Assembly (NCBI GenBank): GCA_050115555.1
Contig: JASFQI010000284.1
Span: 1-6,625 of the forward strand
Length of the DNA: 6,625 nucleotides
Reading direction: 5' to 3'
From: JASFQI01 sp050115555
GTDB lineage: Bacteria; Desulfobacterota; DSM-4660; Desulfatiglandales; HGW-15
Position numbers and translations under genes: made by a program. Below the pieces are notes generated by a model that saw only the letters and a program-made list of their open reading frames with translations, did not search any database and had not been told where the DNA came from. Positions within the stretch are counted from its first letter, which is position 1; each line of letters begins with the position of its first letter. This document shows positions 1 through 3,769 of this stretch, piece after piece.

Positions 1-492
1 CCGCGGGAGGCGCGGGCCGAGGGTGACTGGGCCGAGATTATCCGGTTGCTGCCGGAGTTCGGCCCCCACGGGCGCCTGGCCTTTGAGTATGTGGAGCTTT
101 TTGGGATTGACCCGCTTCGGATGAAGAGCGCCAAGATTCTGCGCCGGCTGCGGGAGATCGCGCGCCTGTTACGGGAAGAGCGGTTCACGTACCGGAAAAA
201 GGCGCACCGGATCAGTCGGGCCGGGATCGTGGAAGCCCTGAAAACAGTATGCAACAAGGGATTCGAGAGCTCCCTGAGCAACGACAATTACCTCAAGCAA
301 GTGATGATCTCCATCGCCGAGCAAGAGCACAAGAAAGACCGGGATCGCCTGGATCGTGAGCAACGAGAGCGGGAAGGCCGTGGACGGTCAGTGAGGCCGG
401 AGGAAGATTCAGGCAATGAAGAGCCCCTACCGGCCCGAGAGATCAGTCGTCGTGCTGGCGAACTCATGGACAAGATCGGGACCAAAGCATGA
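1..492 (+). CDS. Hypothetical phage protein, N-terminus outside window
   Basis: The reading frame is open from the first base to the TGA at 490-492, so 163 residues are visible and the true start probably lies upstream. A TTG at 46 is only an internal candidate and has no convincing ribosome binding site. The first ~105 visible residues look like a compact helical domain with basic stretches (for example RISRAGIVEALKTVCNK and SNDNYLKQVMISIAE). The last ~55 residues are highly charged (Arg/Glu/Asp-rich) and probably a flexible or coiled-coil tail. I do not recognise the family with confidence. The basic helical domain and position upstream of the operon terminator fit a DNA-binding or replication-related early/middle phage protein, but this is inference. 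It is not a Mor/C-type activator as far as can be read. Confidence 0.8.
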   Translation, partial: PREARAEGDWAEIIRLLPEFGPHGRLAFEYVELFGIDPLRMKSAKILRRLREIARLLREERFTYRKKAHRISRAGIVEALKTVCNKGFESSLSNDNYLKQVMISIAEQEHKKDRDRLDREQREREGRGRSVRPEEDSGNEEPLPAREISRRAGELMDKIGTKA

Positions 493-504
493 AGAGGGAG
501 TCTG

Positions 505-630
505 GTGAAACGAAATCTGCGACAATCTGACGGCCTGGACTGGCGCTGGAACAAGCGGGGGGACGTACTTTACACCGAGGCGTCCCGGGATCCCGGGGCC
601 GTGGCCCAGGAGGTCAACTGGCTTTTCTAG
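505..630 (+). CDS. Small hypothetical protein, probably truncated by an in-frame TAG
   Basis: A GTG start at 505 is preceded by a purine-rich GAGGGAG (494-500), giving a 41-residue product that ends at TAG 628-630. It is rich in charged and Trp residues (DWRWNKRGDVLYTEASRD). The same frame stays open after the TAG for 16 further codons (…RNHPKKVRIWRLELTL) and ends at TGA 679-681. That TGA overlaps the ATG of the next gene by 4 nt, the usual coupling in this operon. The intact ancestral gene was therefore probably 505-681 (58 codons), with the TAG a nonsense mutation or a recoded codon. No family is recognised. A competing ATG at 489 overlaps the previous stop but gives only 13 residues. Confidence 0.5.
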   Translation: MKRNLRQSDGLDWRWNKRGDVLYTEASRDPGAVAQEVNWLF

Positions 631-677
631 CGTAATCATCCCCAAAAGGTCCGGATCTGGAGGCTGGAGCTGACGCT

Positions 678-818
678 ATGAACAAGCAACTCAAAAGTCT
701 GCTGGAGATGGTTAAGGGATTGACAGAGCGGAAATTCTTCGGGAAACTGGAAATTATCTTCAATGCGGGTAAGATCGTGCATGTCAAGAAGGAGGAGAGC
801 CTGAAGCTCGATTCCTGA
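678..818 (+). CDS. DUF2292/YezD-like small protein
   Basis: This 46-residue ORF starts at ATG 678 with a GGAG (665-668) 9 nt upstream. It has an amphipathic N-terminal helix (MNKQLKSLLEMVKGL) followed by FFGKLEIIFNAGKIVHVKKE. The latter resembles the core of DUF2292 (YezD) proteins: a hydrophobic strand, a turn with x-G-K, and a second strand with V-x-x-x-K-x-E. Full-length family members are about 50-60 residues, so this one is near complete. The molecular function of the family is not established. It sits directly before the terminator and is the last gene of the upstream operon. Its start lies inside the extended frame of the interrupted ORF upstream, suggesting former translational coupling. 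It is more A/T-rich than its neighbours. Confidence 0.65.
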   Translation: MNKQLKSLLEMVKGLTERKFFGKLEIIFNAGKIVHVKKEESLKLDS

Positions 819-830
819 AAAGACGCGATT

Positions 831-848
831 GATACCCAAATCGGTATC
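831..848 (+). other. Small hairpin preceding the terminator
   Basis: GATACC (831-836) and GGTATC (843-848) are perfectly complementary across a 6-nt loop. The hairpin lies between the stop at 818 and the terminator stem at 858. It could be part of the 3'-end structure or a small operator. The stem is short, so a chance occurrence is possible. Confidence 0.4.
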
Positions 849-857
849 GGAAAAACC

Positions 858-901
858 GGGCCGATTCGACTCCCAAGGCGGAGTCGGGTCGGCCCTTTTT
901 T
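858..901 (+). terminator. Intrinsic (rho-independent) terminator
   Basis: The left arm 858-872 pairs with the right arm 881-895 over 15 bp, with an 8-nt loop (873-880), followed at once by TTTTTT (896-901). Thirteen pairs are Watson-Crick and two are G-U wobbles. The wobbles pair only in RNA read from the + strand, so the terminator is oriented +. It lies 39 bp after the stop of the DUF2292-like gene and separates that operon from the region starting at 938. Confidence 0.9.
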
Positions 902-921
902 GTGGGCGTCGAGAGGCCCAC
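902..921 (+). other. GC-rich hairpin immediately after the terminator
   Basis: GTGGGC (902-907) is complementary to GCCCAC (916-921) across an 8-nt loop. It abuts the T-tract of the terminator and ends 3 nt before the putative ribosome binding site (AGGGA, 924-928) of the ORF at 938. In read-through transcripts it could influence initiation there; this is inference. Confidence 0.4.
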
Positions 922-937
922 GCAGGGATTGCAAGCC

Positions 938-1081
938 ATGACCGAGGAGAAAAAGCAAATACGAGACCGAAGGATCGAAGCGCCGGTCAGCCGGATCGGT
1001 GCCGGTGTGTATACGTGCATCACCTTTTTTGTCGGGGCTCTCGGTGAGTCCTGGCTCGGGATGACAGTTTCCATGAACTGA
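938..1081 (+). CDS. Small hypothetical, possibly membrane-associated protein
   Basis: ATG 938 with AGGGA (924-928) 9 nt upstream opens a 47-residue ORF. The first ~20 residues are strongly charged (MTEEKKQIRDRRIE). The rest has a moderately hydrophobic stretch, about residues 21-42 (GVYTCITFFVGALGESWLG), which could be a single short membrane segment. That would make it an N-in small membrane protein at the head of the lysis/accessory region. The segment contains a Glu and several small residues, so membrane insertion is uncertain. No family is recognised, and the ORF is short enough that it may not be a gene. Confidence 0.45.
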   Translation: MTEEKKQIRDRRIEAPVSRIGAGVYTCITFFVGALGESWLGMTVSMN

Positions 1082-1172
1082 TCAACGGAGACGGAAGGAC
1101 CTGCCCGGGCAGGCAGTTCGATATGAAGGGGTTCCGGGCAATGTTGGCGAAGGCGTTGTGAGGAGGCGATGT
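1082..1172 (+). promoter_or_regulatory. Intergenic leader with a 14-bp perfect palindrome
   Basis: This 91-bp stretch before the phospholipase-like gene has no supported ORF with a normal start. It contains CCTGCCCGGGCAGG (1100-1113), a perfect 14-bp palindrome. A weak -10-like TATGAA follows at 1122-1127. As the first downstream gap of useful size after the terminator, it is a plausible site for the promoter/operator of the lysis or late region. There is no good -35 box, as would be expected of an activator-dependent phage promoter. The promoter assignment is inference. Confidence 0.3.
1161..1166 (+). promoter_or_regulatory. Ribosome binding site fixing the start of the phospholipase-like gene
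   Basis: AGGAGG sits 6 nt before ATG 1173. A longer in-frame reading from GTG 1158 would begin upstream of this site and translate through it, so ATG 1173 is the better start. Confidence 0.8.
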
Positions 1173-1604
1173 ATGCGACTGCCTGAGATTGGCGAGGTGG
1201 TGACGACAGAGTGGGCGCTGGAGCTGTGCAGGGACTTCGGACTGGAGCACCTGGCTGAACGGATCAAGGCCGATCCTGAGGCCTTTCAGCCGTGGAGGTT
1301 CGACGGGTGCAGCTGCCTGCCTGACGAGATGCTCGGGATTCTGGCCTCCGGAGATTGGAGGCAGATCACGTACGAATGCTGCCTGCCGCATGACCTGGCG
1401 TATGCATACGGCGAGCCCGGGAATAAGGATGAGCGGCGACGGTCGGACCGAAAGCTCGAGCGGGATCTGATCGAGAGGGCCGGCATGGCGCCGTGGATTG
1501 CGGCGATGTTTCACGCGGGCGTGCGCGCAGGCGGGAGCGAAGAGCTGGGGTTGTCGTTCTCCTGGGGCTTTGCGCGTCGCCGGCCATCACAGAAGGAGGA
1601 ATGA
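1173..1604 (+). CDS. Phospholipase A2-like protein (prokaryotic PLA2 fold signature)
   Basis: From ATG 1173 the product is 143 residues. It carries the two signatures of secreted and prokaryotic phospholipase A2. One is a calcium-loop-like DGCS (residues 44-47), followed by a second cysteine (C48) and PD. The other is C69-C70-L-P-H73-D74-L-A-Y77. In PLA2 enzymes the HD pair supplies the catalytic His and a Ca-binding Asp; D92 (in RRRSDRKL) is well placed to be the second catalytic Asp. The only deviation from the classical CCxxHxxC pattern is Ala in place of the last Cys. The C-terminal part (residues 104-134) ends with GLSFSWGFA. There is no signal peptide, so a secreted role would need a holin, lysis or virion delivery. 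The expected activity would be Ca-dependent release of a fatty acid from the sn-2 position of phospholipids; this is inferred from motifs only. Gene position corresponds to Mu's lysis region. The next gene follows with a 2-nt gap. Confidence 0.75.
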   Translation: MRLPEIGEVVTTEWALELCRDFGLEHLAERIKADPEAFQPWRFDGCSCLPDEMLGILASGDWRQITYECCLPHDLAYAYGEPGNKDERRRSDRKLERDLIERAGMAPWIAAMFHAGVRAGGSEELGLSFSWGFARRRPSQKEE

Positions 1605-1606
1605 GG

Positions 1607-2107
1607 ATGAGGATATTTCGAAGAAATCGGATTGGGTGCCTGCTGGCCTTTGCAACTCTGGCGGCAATGTTCCTGACGGGCATGACCGGATGCGCGACCA
1701 CGGGAACGGATACGAGCGAGGCTCAGCAAGAGGCCACGCTCAGGACGATCGGCCGGGGTATCGGCGCTGCGCTCGCCTTGGCCGCGCCCGAGGCCCTGCC
1801 CACGGCTCAGGAGTACTGCGTCGCGTATGCGGAAATCGATGACGCGGTGGAGGCGGAAGGGCTGATCCGCACGGCCCTCAGCTATTTCCTCAAGGATTAC
1901 GCCGGGAGCGAGGCGCTGGCCGACGCTGTAGCCGATGCGCTTGTGGCCATCGGGTTTGAGGACGGGGCGATCGCGGAGATTGTGGCGGCCGAGGCCGAGA
2001 TCGATGAGGTGGACATTCCGGAGATGACTGAGGAGGTCATCTCCAATTTGCGCCTCATTATCGATGGGTTCTGCTCGATGGTCGGGGGTATCTCCTCGTC
2101 CGGGTGA
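1607..2107 (+). CDS. Predicted phage lipoprotein, acidic Ala-rich
   Basis: Two close ATGs exist (1601, overlapping the previous stop as ATGA, and 1607). The strong AAGGAGGA (1593-1600) sits at proper distance only from 1607, giving 166 residues. The N-terminus is a lipoprotein signal: basic MRIFRRNR, hydrophobic core to about residue 25, then MTGC with C29 as the lipidation site. The mature part (TTGTDTSEAQQ…) is mostly helical, Ala/Glu/Asp-rich and strongly acidic, with two lone cysteines near the middle and C-terminus and a Gly/Ser end (GGISSSG). After export it would be anchored to a membrane facing the periplasm. No family is recognised. In this location it could be a spanin-like or lysis accessory factor, or a superinfection-exclusion lipoprotein; the sequence does not decide. 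At 166 residues it is much longer than Rz1-type spanins. Confidence 0.75.
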   Translation: MRIFRRNRIGCLLAFATLAAMFLTGMTGCATTGTDTSEAQQEATLRTIGRGIGAALALAAPEALPTAQEYCVAYAEIDDAVEAEGLIRTALSYFLKDYAGSEALADAVADALVAIGFEDGAIAEIVAAEAEIDEVDIPEMTEEVISNLRLIIDGFCSMVGGISSSG

Positions 2108-2228
2108 TGCGGCCGGGTCGGTCGCGTGTGGGGCAATGCTCCGGCACACTGGAGGGGCCGGATAAGCGTGTGAATACTCCTAAAAAGGGCTAAAGCCCCA
2201 CACATTTAACAAGCAAAGGAGGGACATC
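2108..2228 (+). repeat. Structured intergenic region with nested inverted repeats
   Basis: This 121-bp spacer carries GTGTGGGGC (2126-2134) and its exact complement GCCCCACAC (2195-2203), 60 bp apart. Inside lies a smaller pair, CCGGC (2141-2145) with GCCGG (2157-2161). A competing short stem, GGGC (2187-2190) with GCCC (2195-2198), shares bases with the outer right arm. The outer and short stems therefore cannot both form fully. No ORF fits and no T-tract follows on the + strand. It ends with the strong AAGGAGG (2216-2222) of the next gene. It may be an RNA control element or processing site. Confidence 0.5.
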
Positions 2229-2387
2229 ATGAAGGGATGGAAGACATGGGCAGGCGGGCTTCTCGGCGCCGCTGCCGGGATTTACCTGATCACCCGGGGG
2301 GAGCTGGAAACCGGGCTGGGGTTTCTCTCGGCCAGTCTCACTGCCATCGGGATCGGACACAAGATCGAGAAGAGCGGAAAAAACTGA
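2229..2387 (+). CDS. Small holin-like membrane protein
   Basis: This 52-residue protein starts at ATG 2229, 6 nt after AAGGAGG. It has the plan MKGWKTW, a Gly/Ala-rich hydrophobic segment (about residues 8-21), a short polar ITRGELETG turn, a second hydrophobic segment (about 29-43), and a basic GHKIEKSGKN tail. Two short membrane helices with both ends on the cytoplasmic side would fit. Similar tiny proteins sit next to lysis and zinc-finger genes in other Mu-like prophages, often without assigned function. A holin or antiholin role is a reasonable guess from size and location only. The stop TGA shares one base with the next ATG. Confidence 0.75.
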   Translation: MKGWKTWAGGLLGAAAGIYLITRGELETGLGFLSASLTAIGIGHKIEKSGKN

Positions 2388-2611
2388 TGGACGACGCGGA
2401 CCGGGCAAATGCCCTGAGCGATATTTATCTGACTGCGGAGATCCGCAGGGCTGCGAGCGAGGCCCGCCGGAGCGGGCCCGCATCCCAGGCAGAGCCGGGA
2501 CCCCGGCTCTGCGCGGAATGCGGCGAGGAGATCCCCGAGGCGCGCATACAGGCCGTTCCCGGGTGCACGCTGTGCGTGGAGTGCCAAAAGGAACTGGAGG
2601 ACAGGCCATGA
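2387..2611 (+). CDS. TraR/DksA-type C4 zinc-finger protein
   Basis: The 74-residue product begins at ATG 2387, coupled to the previous stop (TGATG). The C-terminal half carries the TraR/DksA zinc finger: C42-x2-C45-x17-C63-x2-C66, with the characteristic IPEARIQAVPG between the cysteine pairs and CQKELE after them. An extra cysteine (C60) lies just before the second pair. The N-terminal ~35 residues form a charged helical arm (MDDADRANALSDIYLTAEI) rather than the long DksA coiled coil, as in the short TraR-like phage proteins. Members of this family bind RNA polymerase through the secondary channel and alter promoter activity without binding DNA. That role is likely here but not shown. It ends with a 4-nt overlap with the following start. 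Confidence 0.9.
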   Translation: MDDADRANALSDIYLTAEIRRAASEARRSGPASQAEPGPRLCAECGEEIPEARIQAVPGCTLCVECQKELEDRP

Positions 2612-2901
2612 CGACACAAGTTGCCCTGGTGATTGTGGGGTGCGTGTTTTCAGCTCTTTTAACCTTTGCAGTGATCTACCTGCGCGAGATCAAAGACGGC
2701 CTGAAGGAACAGATGGGCCATCACAATGAACTGCGCCAAGAGCTCTCCGACCTCAAAGAGACCCTGCCCAAGGACTATGTGAGGCGGGAAGATTGGATCA
2801 TGAGCTTTGGAAAGATCGAGCAGAAAATCGACGCCATATGGGCGTTTGTTCACGAACATGTAAAGGAGCGTTCAGATGGATCTCGAGAAGAAGCGAGTTG
2901 A
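2608..2901 (+). CDS. Membrane-anchored coiled-coil phage protein (DUF2730-like position)
   Basis: ATG 2608 overlaps the previous TGA by 4 nt and has GGAGG 7 nt upstream, giving 97 residues. An N-terminal transmembrane helix covers about residues 5-24 (VALVIVGCVFSALLTFAVIY). It is followed by a charged coiled-coil stretch (about 26-52, LREIKDGLKEQ…ELSDLKE). Next come DYVRREDW and a second amphipathic helix (FGKIEQKIDAIWAFVHEH), then a polar tail. This plan is common for the small membrane coiled-coil proteins upstream of the terminase genes in Mu-like phages (Mu gp25/DUF2730 and related). Formal membership in that family cannot be settled by eye. The end overlaps the following gene by 26 nt. 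Confidence 0.8.
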   Translation: MTTQVALVIVGCVFSALLTFAVIYLREIKDGLKEQMGHHNELRQELSDLKETLPKDYVRREDWIMSFGKIEQKIDAIWAFVHEHVKERSDGSREEAS

Positions 2902-3181
2902 AGTTTTGCGGTGGAGGATACTCCAGACCCTGGATGGAGGCCGCCCTTATGCCGTTAGCGAAGAGGTGATCATGGCGACGGTAAGCGGTGATGACATGCC
3001 CGTGTCTCCCCGGGAGCTTCGACGGGAGCTGGATTACCTGGAGGACCGCAAGCTGATCGAGCTCGAAGGCCGTGATACGGCCTGCTGGAGCGCCAAGCTG
3101 ACCCATTACGGGATGGATGTGGTGGAGTACACCATCGATTGCCATCCCGGAATCGCACGTCCCAAAAAATACTGGCAATAA
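2876..3181 (+). CDS. Winged-helix phage protein, VpaChn25_0724 family-like
   Basis: The 101-residue product starts at ATG 2876, after AAAGGAG (2863-2869), inside the end of the previous gene. Its layout is a winged helix: helix 1 about residues 5-20 (KKRVEVLRWRILQTL), a middle helix (28-38), then SPRELRRELDYLEDRKLIEL (44-63) as the likely recognition helix entering the wing, with a strand pair ending LTHYGMDVVEYT. The tail (CHPGIARPKKYW) matches the end typical of this Mu-like family. It corresponds in position to Mu gp26, just before the DUF3486 gene. Its precise job in packaging or regulation is not known. The stop is followed by a hairpin-rich spacer. Confidence 0.8.
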   Translation: MDLEKKRVEVLRWRILQTLDGGRPYAVSEEVIMATVSGDDMPVSPRELRRELDYLEDRKLIELEGRDTACWSAKLTHYGMDVVEYTIDCHPGIARPKKYWQ

Positions 3182-3224
3182 AATTTGCCCTGCAAATTTT
3201 ACGAAACGCGGCTTTGCCGCTTTT
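3180..3224 (+). repeat. Two tandem hairpins in the spacer before the DUF3486 gene
   Basis: AAAATTTGC (3180-3188) and GCAAATTTT (3192-3200) form a perfect 9-bp stem with a 3-nt loop that begins within the preceding stop codon. Eight bases later, GCGGC (3208-3212) and GCCGC (3216-3220) form a 5-bp stem with a TTT loop, flanked by AAA upstream and TTTT downstream (3221-3224). The second resembles a weak terminator or attenuator with a very short T-run. The pair lies directly before the AGAAGG ribosome binding site (3225-3230), so it could also limit translation or stabilise a processed end. Confidence 0.6.
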
Positions 3225-3238
3225 AGAAGGAAATGCAT

Positions 3239-3769
3239 ATGCAGCGATCGAGCGTGGAGCTTTTGCCGGAGGATGTGCGCAAGGAACTTGAACAAAAGCT
3301 GATTCAGGGCGGGTTTTCCGACTATGTGGGCCTGGCAGAGTGGCTGAATGAAAAGGGATTTGAGATATCGAAATCCTCGATCCATCGCTACGGCCAGAAA
3401 TTTGAGGAACGGGTGGAAGCGCTCAAGGTGGCCACGGAGCAGGCTAAGGCCATTGTCGAAACATCGGAGGACGATGCCGGCGCCATGAACGAAGCCATCA
3501 TTCGGTTGGTGCAGACCAAGACATTCGAGCTTCTGAGGGAGATGGAGGTCGACAAAAAGAGCCTGCCCAAGATCGGTCAGATGGTGGCTAAGCTCGGCCG
3601 GGCCGCAGTTCAGCAGAAAAAGTGGAACCAGGAGATGGAGGAAAAGGTCCGGAAGCGTGCCCTGGAAGAGGCGGCCAAAACAGTTGAGCAATCGGGCAAG
3701 CAGGCGGGGGCGTCGCCGGAAACGATCCGGGCCATTCATCGGGACATTTTACGGATCAGCGAGGCATGA
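3239..3769 (+). CDS. DUF3486 family protein, Mu gp27-like (probable small terminase subunit)
   Basis: Two ATGs, 3233 and 3239, are in frame. AGAAGG (3225-3230) is 8 nt from 3239 but only 2 nt from 3233, so 3239 is preferred (176 residues). The N-terminal half has a helix-turn-helix region (about residues 27-55: FSDYVGLAEWLNEKGFEIS followed by KSSIHRYGQKFE). The SSIHRYG motif is a hallmark of DUF3486. A long helical, coiled-coil-prone C-terminal part follows (about 57-165) with alternating charged residues. In Mu the equivalent gp27 is thought to be the small terminase subunit, which recognises DNA and loads the large subunit. The 4-nt ATGA overlap with the large terminase supports that partnership. 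Confidence 0.9.
   Translation: MQRSSVELLPEDVRKELEQKLIQGGFSDYVGLAEWLNEKGFEISKSSIHRYGQKFEERVEALKVATEQAKAIVETSEDDAGAMNEAIIRLVQTKTFELLREMEVDKKSLPKIGQMVAKLGRAAVQQKKWNQEMEEKVRKRALEEAAKTVEQSGKQAGASPETIRAIHRDILRISEA

Noticed and set aside
720..725. TTGACA resembling a -35 box
   Set aside because: It lies within the DUF2292-like coding sequence and has no acceptable -10 hexamer 16-18 bp downstream.
829..1047. 72-residue + strand ORF across the terminator
   Set aside because: It reads through the terminator stem and hairpins, has no ribosome binding site and an Arg/Cys-rich composition unlike a real protein.
1048..1160. Open frame (…DDSFHELINGDGRTCPGRQF…) ending just before the phospholipase-like gene
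   Set aside because: It follows a stop at 1045-1047 and has no ATG, GTG or TTG before ATG 1123, leaving only 12 codons with a start. It could be a gene remnant, but the evidence is too thin.
2182..2198. Minus-strand terminator-like GGGC-TTTA-GCCC followed by TTTTT
   Set aside because: The stem is only 4 bp and there is no minus-strand gene to terminate; the bases are better explained as part of the inverted repeat in this spacer.
2798..3739. 313-residue minus-strand ORF
   Set aside because: It lies antisense to the end of the membrane coiled-coil gene, the wHTH gene and the DUF3486 gene, all well supported. Its composition (His/Leu/Pro-rich) is that of a shadow frame in GC-rich DNA.
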